This document shows positions 9,946 through 18,718 of a DNA stretch of 64,000 bases, one piece after another. A model generated the notes under the pieces. It saw nothing but the letters and a program-made list of their open reading frames with translations, searched no databases and was not told the DNA's origin. How positions within the stretch are numbered: position 1 is the stretch's first letter; every line of letters begins with the position of its first letter. Origin of the DNA: JAJRXR01 sp041402005 (GTDB lineage Bacteria > Planctomycetota > Phycisphaerae > Phycisphaerales > UBA1924); assembly GCA_041402005.1 (NCBI GenBank), contig JAWKTB010000004.1, forward strand, positions 372,001 to 436,000. Direction: 5' to 3'. The position numbers were made by a program, and so were the translations under genes.

Positions 9946-10491
9946 ATGCTCAACTCGTCACGTTCCCTCGTCCTGCCGGTGGCGGCGCTCGTCGTCGCCT
10001 GGTCTGGCCTCGCGTTGTCAGAGACGTCGCGCGGGGCGCCCTCGCCGCGCGCCGCCGTCACCCCGATGCGCCCGACCATGACGCTCGAGCTCGCCCGCGC
10101 CGTCATCGACGCCGGCGTGGTCGAGGCGGGACGTCTCAGCGCCGGCGGCGCGATCGCGGTCGTGGACGACGGCGGGTACCTGGTCTGCCTCGTCCGCCTG
10201 GACGACACCTTTCCCGCCGCCGCCGAGGTCGCCTCGGCCAAGGCCCGGACCGCCGCGATCTTCCGCAAGCCCACGAAGGACTTCGAGGACGCCGTCCGTG
10301 CCGGTCGGACCACCCTCGTCGCCGTCGAACCCATGACGCCCCTGGAGGGCGGCGTGCCGATCCGCATCGACGGCGTCGTGGTGGGCGCCGTCGGCGTCAG
10401 CGGCGCGCACTCGAGCGCCGAGGACGTGCAGATCGCCACCGCCGCCGCCGACGCCCTGAGCACGCTCGGGCGTGCCGCCACCTCCGACTGA
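9946..10491 (+). CDS. GlcG/HbpS-family (DUF336) exported protein
   Basis: 181 aa. A signal peptide covers residues ~1-25 (VLPVAALVVAWSGLALS). The rest is the GlcG/HbpS fold: TLELARAVIDAGVVEA, then AIAVVDDGGYLVCLVRLDD, the AKARTAAIF helix, and GGVPIRIDGVVVGAVGVSG near the end. The family includes the haem-binding HbpS of Streptomyces and GlcG of glycolate-utilisation operons; its biochemical role is uncertain. It lies 82 bp after the GMC oxidoreductase, with AAAGGA before the ATG. Its export suggests that part of this oxidative cluster works in the periplasm. Confidence 0.85.
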   Translation: MLNSSRSLVLPVAALVVAWSGLALSETSRGAPSPRAAVTPMRPTMTLELARAVIDAGVVEAGRLSAGGAIAVVDDGGYLVCLVRLDDTFPAAAEVASAKARTAAIFRKPTKDFEDAVRAGRTTLVAVEPMTPLEGGVPIRIDGVVVGAVGVSGAHSSAEDVQIATAAADALSTLGRAATSD

Positions 10492-10516
10492 AACCAGCAC
10501 CGAAAGGAACGCAACC

Positions 10517-11419
10517 GTGAAGCACCTGGCACTGATCGCATCCGTCCCGCTTCTCCTCGCCATCGGGGGCGCCCCCGCGGCCCTGTCGGCACAGCCCGAC
10601 ACCCCGAAAGCGACGCAGAACGCCGCCGCGCCCAAGAAGATCCTCGTCAACCGTGACAAGAACGGCGTCGCCCTCCAGGGCTACGACCCCGTCGCATACT
10701 TCACCGATGGCAAGCCGGTCAAAGGCGACCCGAAGCACGCCGCCAAGCACATGGGCGCGACGTACCACTTCGCCTCCGCCGAGCACCTGGCCATGTTCCT
10801 GGCGGCGCCCGAGCAGTACGCCCCCGCCTTCGGCGGGTACTGCGGGTACGCCGCCTCCATCAACCGCCTCTCGCCGATCAGCCCCGAGTACTGGCAGATC
10901 ATCGACGGGCGCCTCGTGCTCCAGCACAACCAGCACGCCCTCGACCTCTGGAGCAAGGACGTCTCCGACAACCTGATGAAGGCCGACACCAACTGGCCCG
11001 GCCTGGTCGACCGCAACGGCGTCTCCGACAAGATCCTCGTCAACGTGGACGACAACGGCCTCGCCCTCGAGGGCCACGACCCCGTCGCCTACTTCACCGA
11101 CAACAAGCCCGTCATGGGCTCCCCTGAGTTCATGGCGGTCTACAACGGCGCCACCTACCACTTCGCCTCCATGGAGCACCGCGTCACCTTCGAGCAAGAC
11201 CCCGCCAAGTACGCCCCCGCCTTCGGCGGATACTGCGGGTACGCCGCCTCGATCAACAAGATCTCCCCCGTCAACACCTCGATCTTCCAGATCATCGACG
11301 GGCGCCTCGTCCTCCAGCACACCGACGAGGCGTACCGACTGTTCAACAAGGACCCGCGCAAGAGCCTCTCCAAGGCGGACAAGAACTGGCCCGGCCTCGT
11401 CAAGAAGAAGGGCAAGTGA
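10517..11419 (+). CDS. Exported protein with two tandem YHS-like domains
   Basis: 300 aa from a GTG start with GAAAGGA 8 bp upstream. Residues 1-25 are a signal peptide ending ALSAQ. Two near-identical domains follow (about 42-165 and 172-297). Both contain GxDPVAYFTD, GATYHFAS.EH, a Y-A-P-A-F-GGYCGYAASIN block, IIDGRLVLQH, and an N-W-P-G-L ending. The single-domain version is common in proteobacteria and planctomycetes as a YHS-domain protein of unknown function; the Cys in GGYCGYA is the only conserved thiol. The internal duplication, with well over half of residues shared between halves, suggests a recent tandem domain doubling. It sits between the HbpS-like gene and the lactonase and is probably in the same transcript. 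Confidence 0.82.
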   Translation: MKHLALIASVPLLLAIGGAPAALSAQPDTPKATQNAAAPKKILVNRDKNGVALQGYDPVAYFTDGKPVKGDPKHAAKHMGATYHFASAEHLAMFLAAPEQYAPAFGGYCGYAASINRLSPISPEYWQIIDGRLVLQHNQHALDLWSKDVSDNLMKADTNWPGLVDRNGVSDKILVNVDDNGLALEGHDPVAYFTDNKPVMGSPEFMAVYNGATYHFASMEHRVTFEQDPAKYAPAFGGYCGYAASINKISPVNTSIFQIIDGRLVLQHTDEAYRLFNKDPRKSLSKADKNWPGLVKKKGK

Positions 11420-11447
11420 GCCGCGGAGGCTCTGGAAGGAACACGTG

Positions 11448-13022
11448 ATGAGACTCCTGACCTGCACGGCCGCCGCCGTGACCGCGATCGCCGCCGGCAT
11501 CGCCCACGCCGACCTCGACCCCGTCGGGCGCCACCCGCGGACCACGGTTGACCTGCGGACCGTGGGCGGCGCCTCCGCATTCGATGCCAAGTGGCGGGCG
11601 ACCGACGTGTACCTCGTGCCCACCGGCGCTGGGGCGTCGTCGGGCTCGTTCGACCTGCACCCCCGGATCGGCACGCCCGACTTCGACGCCGCGCCATGGT
11701 CGCCGATCGAGCCCGACAAGCTCGAAGTCCGGCGCGGCGGTGGCAAGGTCTCCTTCCAGTGGTACCGCCTCGGGCTCACCGTCCCCGACGTGATCGAGGG
11801 CGTCCGTTCCGAGGGCGCCACGCTCGTGCTCGAACTCCGCGTCGACGACTACGCCGAGGTCTGGGTCGACGGCGCCCTCCCGTACCGCTTCGCCCAGTCG
11901 GGCGGCAGCGTCATCGCCGGGTGGAACGCGCCCAACCGCGTGACGCTGACCTCCGACGCCAAGCCGGGCGAGACGTTCGACGTCGCCATCTTCGCCGCCA
12001 ACGGCCCCATCTCCGAGGTTCCCGACAATCAGATCTGGATCCGCGAGGCGAGGCTCGAGGTCTACGCGAACCCCAGGGCGGTCGAGCCCGAGACCGTCTC
12101 GGGCGAGATCGTGCGCTTTGACCCGCGCCTGGACGCGATCATCGCACCGGGGACCGCCGTCGAGCGGATCGCGACCGGCTTCGCGTTCACCGAGGGCCCG
12201 GTCTGGGACCGCGAGCGGGGCGCGCTCCTGTTCAGCGACCCCAACGAGAACACGATCTACCAGTGGTCTCCCAGCGCCGGCGTCCGGGAGTTCATGCGCC
12301 CCAGCGGCTACTCGGGCGCGGACATCCGCGAGTACCACCAGCCCGGCTCGAATGGTCTCACGTTCGACCTCGAGCACCGCCTAACAATCGATCAGCACGG
12401 CAACCGGCGTGTCATTCGCGTCGAGTCCGACGGCACACGCACCGTCCTCGCCGACCGTTTCGAGGGCCAACGCCTCAACAGCCCCAACGACCTCGTCTAC
12501 CGCTCCGACGGCGCCCTCTACTTCACCGACCCCCCCTTCGGCCTGCCGAAGGTCTACGACGACCCTCGCAAGGAGACCCCCTTCAGCGGCGTCTACCGCC
12601 TCGACGACCACGGCCTGCACCTGCTCGTCCGCGACCTGAAGGGCCCCAACGGCCTCGCCTTCAACAACAAGGAGACGCACCTCTACGTCGGCGATTGGGA
12701 CGAGAATCACAAGGTCGTCACGCGCTACCCCGTCCTCGCCGACGGCCTGCTCGGACCCGGCGAGGTCTTCGCCGACCTCACCCGCGAGCCGGGCGACGAG
12801 GCCATCGACGGCGTCAAGGTCGACTCGCGCGGCAACGTCTACGTCTGCGGACCCGGCGGGCTCTGGATCTTCGCGCCCGACGGCGCCCGCCTGGGCATGC
12901 TCCGCAACGTCGAGCCCCCCCACAACATCGCCTTCGGGGATCCCGACGGACGAACCCTGTACATGACCTGCCACACCGGCGTCTACCGCGTCCGCCTGGG
13001 AGTCGCCGGCCCTATGCCGTAA
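11448..13022 (+). CDS. SMP-30/gluconolactonase-family protein with N-terminal beta-sandwich
   Basis: 524 aa. A signal peptide (to AHA, ~23) is followed by an extra ~190-residue domain resembling a galactose-binding or jelly-roll module. From ~235 onward is a six-bladed SMP-30/LRE propeller. Its metal-site motifs are visible: AFTEGPVW (Glu ~249), RLNSPNDLVY, GPNGLAFN and DGVKVDSRGNVYV. The family hydrolyses sugar lactones such as gluconolactone to aldonic acids in a Ca/Zn-dependent way. Placed after a GMC oxidoreductase and an SDR dehydrogenase, it would complete oxidation of glucose to gluconate. ATG 11448 is preferred over the adjacent GTG 11445 because GGAAGGA then has better spacing. Confidence 0.87.
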   Translation: MRLLTCTAAAVTAIAAGIAHADLDPVGRHPRTTVDLRTVGGASAFDAKWRATDVYLVPTGAGASSGSFDLHPRIGTPDFDAAPWSPIEPDKLEVRRGGGKVSFQWYRLGLTVPDVIEGVRSEGATLVLELRVDDYAEVWVDGALPYRFAQSGGSVIAGWNAPNRVTLTSDAKPGETFDVAIFAANGPISEVPDNQIWIREARLEVYANPRAVEPETVSGEIVRFDPRLDAIIAPGTAVERIATGFAFTEGPVWDRERGALLFSDPNENTIYQWSPSAGVREFMRPSGYSGADIREYHQPGSNGLTFDLEHRLTIDQHGNRRVIRVESDGTRTVLADRFEGQRLNSPNDLVYRSDGALYFTDPPFGLPKVYDDPRKETPFSGVYRLDDHGLHLLVRDLKGPNGLAFNNKETHLYVGDWDENHKVVTRYPVLADGLLGPGEVFADLTREPGDEAIDGVKVDSRGNVYVCGPGGLWIFAPDGARLGMLRNVEPPHNIAFGDPDGRTLYMTCHTGVYRVRLGVAGPMP

Positions 13023-13082
13023 CTCCGGCTCGTGCCGCGCATCATCTGACTTGTCCGCCAGAGCGACACAGGAGTTCTCCGC

Positions 13083-14198
13083 ATGCCCCGCCATCGGTCC
13101 GCGCTCATCTCGACCCGCCCGCTCGCATGGATGGGCGTGCTCGCCCTCGCCGTGTCTGGGATCGCCGCCGCCGAGGCGCTCCGCCCGGCGGCGCACGAGC
13201 CCACCCCGCCACGCCAGATCACACGATCCGAAGCGCACATCACCCCCATCTCAGCGATCACCGGCGTCGCAATCACAGTCAGCGATCTGGACGATTCGAT
13301 CCGCTGGTACACGAGCGTCCTCGACGCCGAGCTCGTCTCAGAGTCGACGCTCGAGGGAGATGACTTCTCTCGCCTGACCGGCATGTTCGCCGCCTCGGCC
13401 CGGGCCGCGACGCTCCGGATCGGAAACGAGCGTCTGGATCTGATCGAGTTCCTCACGCCGCGGGGTCGGGCCTTCCCCGCCGACTCCCGCGGCAACGACC
13501 GGTGGTTCCAGCATGTCGCCATCATCGTCCGCGACATGGACGAGGCGTACGCCCGCCTCGCCGAGCGCGGCGTGACGCACGCCTCCCCCGCCCCGCAGCG
13601 CCTCCCGGACTGGAACCCGAAGGCCGGCGGTATCCGCGCCTTCTACTTCCGCGACCCCGACGGGCATTACCTCGAGATCCTCGAGTTCCCCAGGGGCAAG
13701 GGCCAGGACCGCTGGCAATCCGACGACCGCCTCTTCCTCGGCATCGACCACACCGCCATCGTGGTCGACGACACCGAGGCCTCGCTCCGCTACTACCGCG
13801 ACCACCTCGGGATGAGCGTCGTGGGCGGGAGCGAGAACTACGGCCCCGAGCAGGAGCGCCTGAACGCCGTCTTCCCGGCGCGCCTGCGCATCACGACGCT
13901 CCGCGCCCCCTCCGGGCCGGCCATCGAGTTGCTGGAGTACCTGACCCCACGCGACGGGCGCCCGATGCCCGCCGACTCACGCCCGGCCGACCTCTGGCAC
14001 TGGCACATTCTGGCGGAGACCGGCGACCCCGGCGCGATGTTCGACGCCTGCCGCGCCGCCGGCGGCGCGCCGATCTCGCCCGGCGCGCAGGCGGGCGGCG
14101 CGCTCGCCCATGCGCCCTCGGACCCCGCGCTGCTCGCCCGTGACCCCGACGGTCACGCGCTGCTCTTCCTCGCGACGCCAGACGCCCGTAGGCCGTGA
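13083..14198 (+). CDS. Exported VOC-superfamily protein with two glyoxalase-like domains
   Basis: 371 aa. Residues ~1-30 form a signal peptide or membrane anchor (LAWMGVLALAVSGIAAAEAL). Two vicinal-oxygen-chelate modules follow. The first begins ITGVAITVSDLDDSIRWYT and ends HYLEILEFP; the second begins DHTAIVVDDTEASLRYYRD. Each module shows the usual beta-alpha-beta-beta-beta repeat and a YLEILEF or IELLEYL metal-ligand strand. Family activities include glyoxalase I, extradiol dioxygenase, epimerase and resistance proteins; no assignment is possible. It is the next-to-last gene of the oxidative cluster, and its stop overlaps a possible GTG start of the debranching enzyme. Confidence 0.8.
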   Translation: MPRHRSALISTRPLAWMGVLALAVSGIAAAEALRPAAHEPTPPRQITRSEAHITPISAITGVAITVSDLDDSIRWYTSVLDAELVSESTLEGDDFSRLTGMFAASARAATLRIGNERLDLIEFLTPRGRAFPADSRGNDRWFQHVAIIVRDMDEAYARLAERGVTHASPAPQRLPDWNPKAGGIRAFYFRDPDGHYLEILEFPRGKGQDRWQSDDRLFLGIDHTAIVVDDTEASLRYYRDHLGMSVVGGSENYGPEQERLNAVFPARLRITTLRAPSGPAIELLEYLTPRDGRPMPADSRPADLWHWHILAETGDPGAMFDACRAAGGAPISPGAQAGGALAHAPSDPALLARDPDGHALLFLATPDARRP

Positions 14199-14236
14199 TC
14201 CAGTCGTTCGCTCGACGTTCCCCTGGAGATTCATCC

Positions 14237-16243
14237 GTGCCAACCCGCCTGAACGAATCGATGGAATGGCTCGAAGCCGACGGCCTGGGCGGCTTCGCGA
14301 TGGGGACCGCCACCGGCGTGCGCACCCGACGCTACCACTCCCTGCTCACGACCAGCCTGCACCCCCCGACGGACCGATTCGCCATGGTCAAGGGCCTCGA
14401 CGCCTGGGTCGAGACGCCGGACGGGACGTGGGCGATCTCGAGCCAACGGTACGCCGACGGACGCGTCGCGCCCGACGGCGTCGACCGCCTCGTCTCCTTC
14501 AAGACCACGCCCTGGCCCACATGGGAGTACCTGCTCCCCAACGGCCTGAGAGTCGTCCACGAGCTGCTCGTCAAGCACGGCTCGCCCCTGGTCTGCCTGT
14601 CGTGGCGCCTGGTCGGGGACACGCCGCACGCGCGCCTGATCGTCCGCCCGCAGCTCGCCTGCGCCCACATGCACGCGCTGCACCACGCGAACCCGGGCTT
14701 CGACTTCAAGGTCCACGTGGAGACGCCGACCTGCCTGTGGTGGCGCCCGTACGAGGGGCAGCCGGCCGTCTTCGCCGCCGCGACCAACGGCGGCTACGTC
14801 CAAGATCCGAGCTGGTATCGCGGCCTCCACTACGCCGAGGAGGCGGCGCGCGGCTTCGACCACACGGAGGACCTCGGCTCGCCCGGCGTCTTCCGCTGGG
14901 AGCTGACCGAAGCAGAAGGTGTGCTGCTGCTGTCCGCGGGCGAGACGCCCGAGACCAGCCCGCGCTCAACCGGCTCGCCCCTCGAGCGCCTGGCCGCGGT
15001 CCGAGAGGCCGAGCTGGCGCGCCGCAGCGCGTTCCCCTCCCGCCTGCACACCGCGGCGGACAAGTACATCGTCCGGCGCGGCGAGGGACGCACCGTCATC
15101 GCCGGCTACCCCTGGTTCGGGGACTGGGGACGCGACACGTTCATCGCCCTGCGCGGGCTGTGCCTCGCCACGGGGCGCCTCGATGACGCGCGGACCATCC
15201 TGACCCGCTGGGCCGGGACCGTCTCCGAGGGCATGATCCCCAACCGCTTCACCGACTCGGGCGACACCCCGGAGTTCAACGCCGTCGACGCGTCGCTCTG
15301 GTTCGTCGTCGCCGCCGGCGAGTACCTTGACGCCTGCGACGGGTGGGGCGCCCGCGGGCGGGTCGATCCGCACCACGCCCTCAAGGACGCGATCTCTTCG
15401 ATCGTCGAGGGGTACGCGCGCGGCACGCGCTACGCCATCCGTGCCTGCGCCGATGGGCTGCTCGCCGCGGGCGAACCGGGCGTCCAACTCTCCTGGATGG
15501 ACGCCCGCGTCCAGGGGCGCGAGGTCACCCCCCGCACCGGCAAGCCCGTCGAGGTCCAGGCGCTCTGGGTGAACGCCCTGCACTACGCCACAAAGCTCGA
15601 CGCCCGCTGGGCCAGCGTCAAGAGCCAGGCGATCGAGTCCTTCCGCCGCCGCTTCTGGGATGCGCCCAACCGCCGCCTCTTCGACGTCGTGGACGCCGAC
15701 CACCGGGCGGGCTCGAACGACGCGACGCTGCGCCCCAACCAGATCCTCGCCGTCGGCGGCCTGCCGATCCCACTGATCGAGGGCGATCAGGCGCGCGATG
15801 TCGTCGAGTGCGTCGAGAGGACTCTGCTGACACCGTACGGCCTGCGCACGCTCGCGCCTGGCGAGGGCGGCTACCGACCGCGGTACGAGGGCGGGCCCGA
15901 CCAGCGCGACGGCGCGTACCACCAGGGCGCCGTCTGGCCCTGGCTCGTCGGCTCGTTCGTCGAGGCCTGGCTGCGCGTGCACGGGAAAACCCCGGAGAAC
16001 GCCGCCACCGCCCGCCGCCGGTTCCTGGACCCGCTCCTCCGCCATCTCGACGAGGGCGGGATCGACGGCGTCTCCGAGCTCTTCGACGCCGATGCGCCCA
16101 GGCTCCCCCGCGGCTGCCCCTTCCAGGCTTGGTCGCTCGCGGAACTCCTGCGGATCGGCGCGATCCTCGACCGCATCGAGCGCGCCGGGACACCAGCAGA
16201 CCCCCTGGTGAAGACCGGCCTCGTGCCCGCCCGTCGGCGCTAG
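14237..16243 (+). CDS. Amylo-alpha-1,6-glucosidase (glycogen debranching enzyme family)
   Basis: 668 aa from GTG 14237, chosen because GGAG lies 8 bp upstream; an in-frame GTG at 14195 overlaps the preceding stop and would add 14 residues. The N-terminal GDE_N-like domain opens with WLEADGLGGFAMGTATGVRT, a hallmark of bacterial debranching enzymes. The C-terminal (alpha/alpha)6 domain contains YPWFGDWGRDTFIALRGL, with the candidate general acid, LSWMDARVQGREVTPRTGK, and YHQGAVWPWLVGSF. It would cleave alpha-1,6 branches of glycogen or similar glucans in the cytoplasm, feeding glucose to the upstream dehydrogenases. It closes the cluster; the sigma-54 activator gene begins 116 bp further on. 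Confidence 0.9.
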   Translation: MPTRLNESMEWLEADGLGGFAMGTATGVRTRRYHSLLTTSLHPPTDRFAMVKGLDAWVETPDGTWAISSQRYADGRVAPDGVDRLVSFKTTPWPTWEYLLPNGLRVVHELLVKHGSPLVCLSWRLVGDTPHARLIVRPQLACAHMHALHHANPGFDFKVHVETPTCLWWRPYEGQPAVFAAATNGGYVQDPSWYRGLHYAEEAARGFDHTEDLGSPGVFRWELTEAEGVLLLSAGETPETSPRSTGSPLERLAAVREAELARRSAFPSRLHTAADKYIVRRGEGRTVIAGYPWFGDWGRDTFIALRGLCLATGRLDDARTILTRWAGTVSEGMIPNRFTDSGDTPEFNAVDASLWFVVAAGEYLDACDGWGARGRVDPHHALKDAISSIVEGYARGTRYAIRACADGLLAAGEPGVQLSWMDARVQGREVTPRTGKPVEVQALWVNALHYATKLDARWASVKSQAIESFRRRFWDAPNRRLFDVVDADHRAGSNDATLRPNQILAVGGLPIPLIEGDQARDVVECVERTLLTPYGLRTLAPGEGGYRPRYEGGPDQRDGAYHQGAVWPWLVGSFVEAWLRVHGKTPENAATARRRFLDPLLRHLDEGGIDGVSELFDADAPRLPRGCPFQAWSLAELLRIGAILDRIERAGTPADPLVKTGLVPARRR

Positions 16244-16359
16244 CCGGCGCGCCGACCCCGTCGATCCCTCGACACCCCGAACGCCGGCCTCGTACCATCT
16301 GGCGGACCCGCGGGCGGCCGTGCAAGGCCGGCGGGCCCACGGAGGGGGCGCGCGATCCG

Positions 16360-18291
16360 ATGCCCTCCGACTTCGAGAACTCGCGAGCGGAACCACCCGG
16401 GGGGACGATCCCTCCCGACCTCGACCCGGGCATCCGCTTTGATCTGATCGCAGACGACCCGGAGCTCCACGCCCTCCTTGTCGGTGTCTCTCGCGCCTCC
16501 GGCGTCGAGTGCTATCGCTCGATCGCCAAGGGCGTCGCCACGGCACTCGACGTCCGCTACGCCATCCTCGCCGAGTTCCTCCCCGCAGCCGACTCCGCCC
16601 GCTCGCTCGCCTTCTGGAACGGCGAGTCGTTCCTCGATCCCGTCGAGTGGGCGATCGAGGGCACGCCATGCCGGAACGTGCTCTCGGGGAACTTCAGCCA
16701 CCACCCCGAGGGGCTCCAGCGTCTCTTTCCGGACGACGTCGCGCTCGTCGGCCTCGCCGCCGAGAGCTACCTCGGCTTCCCCCTGCTGACCCCGGCGGGA
16801 GAGGTTCTCGGGCACCTGTTCGTCATGGACACCGCGCCCATGCCGCGCGTGCCGCGGAGACTCGCCATCTTCCGCGTGTTCGCGGCCATCGCCGCCAAGG
16901 AGCTGGCCCGTGCGCGCCTCGAACGGTCGCTCGCCGAGAGCGAGGAACGGTTCCGCGACCTCTTCGATGAAGCCCCGATCGCATACGTCCACGAAGGGCT
17001 CGACCTCAAGTTCATCCGCGCCAACCGTACCGCCCAGCGCATCCTCGGCATCACCCCCGAGCAGGTCGAAGGCGCCATCGGCACCTCCTTCATCCCGGAT
17101 ACCCCCGACGCCCAACGACGGATCAAGGAGGCCATGGCCTCGATCGAACGTGGAACGGACACCAGCGGCATCGTCCTCGAGCTCCGCCGACGCGACAACG
17201 GCGCCCCCATCTGGATCCAGTGGTGGTCCCGCCCCGATCCGAGCGGCCAGTACACCCGCACGATGTTCCTCGACATCACCGAACGCGTTCTGATGGAGAA
17301 GGAGCAGGCGCGCCTCAAGGCCCAGAACCACTACCTCCGCGACGAGATCAAATCGATCCACAACTTCGACGAGATCGTCGGCCAGAGCCCGGCGCTCGTG
17401 CGGGTGCTCCAGAGCGTGGACCGCGTCGCCAAGACCGACTCGACCGTCCTCATCCAGGGCGAGACCGGCACCGGCAAGGAGCTCATCGCCCGCGCCATCC
17501 ACGACCGCAGCGCGCGCCGCTCTGGGCCCTTCGTCAAGGTCAACTGCGCCGCCCTCCCCGCGGGCCTGGTCGAGAGCGAGTTCTTCGGGCATGAGCGGGG
17601 CGCCTTCACCGGCGCCGTCAACGCACGCAAGGGACGCTTCGAGCTCGCCGACGGCGGCACCATCTTCCTCGACGAGGTCGGCGAGGTCTCCCCCGAGGTT
17701 CAGGTCAAGCTCCTGCGCGTCCTCCAGGAGAACGAGTTCGAGCGCGTCGGCGGCTCCGAGACAATCCGCGTCGATGTCCGGGTCATCGCGGCGACCAACC
17801 GCGACCTGGCCGCCGAAGTCAGCGAGCAGCGATTCCGGGCCGACCTCTTCTACCGTCTGGGCGTCTTCCCGATCTCGGTCCCACCCTTGCGCGAGCGCGC
17901 GGGGGATGTCCCGATCCTCGCCTCGTACTTCGTCACGCAGCTCGCCGCCGCCGTCGGCAAGCGCGTCGAGTCCTTCGAGGAGGGGACCATGGACCGCCTC
18001 CTGCGGTACGCCTGGCCCGGCAACATCCGCGAGCTCCGCAACGTGCTCGAGCGGGCGCTGATCCTCTCGGACGAAGGCGTGCTGCGCGTCGCCGAGACTG
18101 AGCTCGGCGGGCCCACGCCCGACGCGCCGCCCCAAGGGCTCTCCCTCGACGAGGTCGAGGCCGCCCACATCCGGGCCGTCCTGGCCCAGACCGGCGGCGT
18201 GGTTGCCGGCGAACGCGGGGCGGCGCGGATCCTCGGCGTCCCGCCCAGCACCCTCCGCAGCCGCATGGCCCGCCTCGGGATCGCGACCTGA
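16360..18291 (+). CDS. Sigma-54-dependent activator with GAF and PAS sensor domains
   Basis: 643 aa. A GAF domain (~30-180) and a PAS/PAC domain (~190-305, DLFDEAPIAYVHEGLDLKF) precede an AAA+ module. Walker A is GETGTGKE at ~367; the sigma-54 contact loop GAFTGA is at ~413; Walker B is TIFLDEVGE. A Fis-type helix-turn-helix ends the protein (GAARILGVPPSTLRSRMARL). It would remodel sigma-54 RNA polymerase in response to a small ligand or redox signal sensed by GAF/PAS; it lacks a receiver domain. The start ATG follows GGAGGGGGCG. A perfect -24/-12 promoter and a palindrome lie just downstream, in front of the STAS/ECF pair, which are plausible direct targets. The neighbouring glucan cluster is another candidate target. 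Confidence 0.92.
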   Translation: MPSDFENSRAEPPGGTIPPDLDPGIRFDLIADDPELHALLVGVSRASGVECYRSIAKGVATALDVRYAILAEFLPAADSARSLAFWNGESFLDPVEWAIEGTPCRNVLSGNFSHHPEGLQRLFPDDVALVGLAAESYLGFPLLTPAGEVLGHLFVMDTAPMPRVPRRLAIFRVFAAIAAKELARARLERSLAESEERFRDLFDEAPIAYVHEGLDLKFIRANRTAQRILGITPEQVEGAIGTSFIPDTPDAQRRIKEAMASIERGTDTSGIVLELRRRDNGAPIWIQWWSRPDPSGQYTRTMFLDITERVLMEKEQARLKAQNHYLRDEIKSIHNFDEIVGQSPALVRVLQSVDRVAKTDSTVLIQGETGTGKELIARAIHDRSARRSGPFVKVNCAALPAGLVESEFFGHERGAFTGAVNARKGRFELADGGTIFLDEVGEVSPEVQVKLLRVLQENEFERVGGSETIRVDVRVIAATNRDLAAEVSEQRFRADLFYRLGVFPISVPPLRERAGDVPILASYFVTQLAAAVGKRVESFEEGTMDRLLRYAWPGNIRELRNVLERALILSDEGVLRVAETELGGPTPDAPPQGLSLDEVEAAHIRAVLAQTGGVVAGERGAARILGVPPSTLRSRMARLGIAT

Positions 18292-18372
18292 CGCGACGAC
18301 CGGCCGCGCCCGACGCGACCCGTCGCGCGGGAGGCTTGAGCCTCAGGCACGACGCCATCGGCCGCAATCACC

Positions 18373-18391
18373 TGTAAATCAATGATTTACA
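18373..18391. promoter_or_regulatory. 19-bp AT-rich palindrome, candidate activator binding site
   Basis: TGTAAATCA and TGATTTACA are perfectly complementary around one central A. AT-rich sequence is rare here. The site lies 82 bp after the sigma-54 activator gene and ends 26 bp before the -24 element. No U-tract follows either arm, so it reads as a protein-binding dyad rather than a terminator. Enhancers are usually farther from the promoter (about 80-150 bp), so the short distance is odd. Confidence 0.55.
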
Positions 18392-18416
18392 ACGATTACG
18401 CCGCGCGCCCCCCGGC

Positions 18417-18433
18417 GTGGCACGGGCCTTGCC
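18417..18433 (+). promoter_or_regulatory. Sigma-54 (-24/-12) promoter
   Basis: TGGCACGGGCCTTGCC at 18418-18433 matches the sigma-54 consensus TGGCACG-N4-TTGC exactly, with GG and GC separated by the required 10 bp. Transcription would start near 18444, giving a leader of only ~14 nt before ATG 18458 (or ~2 nt before GTG 18446). The gene for a sigma-54 activator ends 126 bp upstream. Confidence 0.75.
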
Positions 18434-18457
18434 TTCGGGTATGGCGTGAACGACGCC

Positions 18458-18718
18458 ATGCTCAAGCTGACCCACCTACGCGACGGCTCCCGGCTCCTCA
18501 TCCGCGTCGAGGGACGTCTGGACGCCGGCGGACGCGAACACCTGCTCGCGCTCGTGTGCTCGCACGAGGGCGACGGCGGGATCACGCTCGACCTGCGCGG
18601 TCTGCATTCGACGGACGCCACCGGACGCGCCCTGCTCGCCGAGCTCCGCGACGCGGGGTGCGCCCTGCTGGGCGCTTCTCTGTATCTCAAGCACTTGCTC
18701 GGGGAGGGATTGTCGTGA
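18458..18718 (+). CDS. Small STAS-like (anti-anti-sigma-like) protein
   Basis: 86 aa from ATG 18458; an in-frame GTG at 18446 would add four residues. The pattern LLIRVEGRLDAGGREHLLAL, then GITLDLRGLHSTDATGRALL, follows a STAS fold: beta strand, helix, beta strand, then the loop where SpoIIAA-type proteins carry a phosphorylatable Ser. Here that loop reads HSTDATG, so Ser or Thr is available. A role in protein-protein regulation is inferred; some annotators would leave it hypothetical. It lies directly under the sigma-54 promoter and its stop overlaps the ECF sigma gene by 4 bp (GTGA), so the two are coupled. Confidence 0.7.
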   Translation: MLKLTHLRDGSRLLIRVEGRLDAGGREHLLALVCSHEGDGGITLDLRGLHSTDATGRALLAELRDAGCALLGASLYLKHLLGEGLS

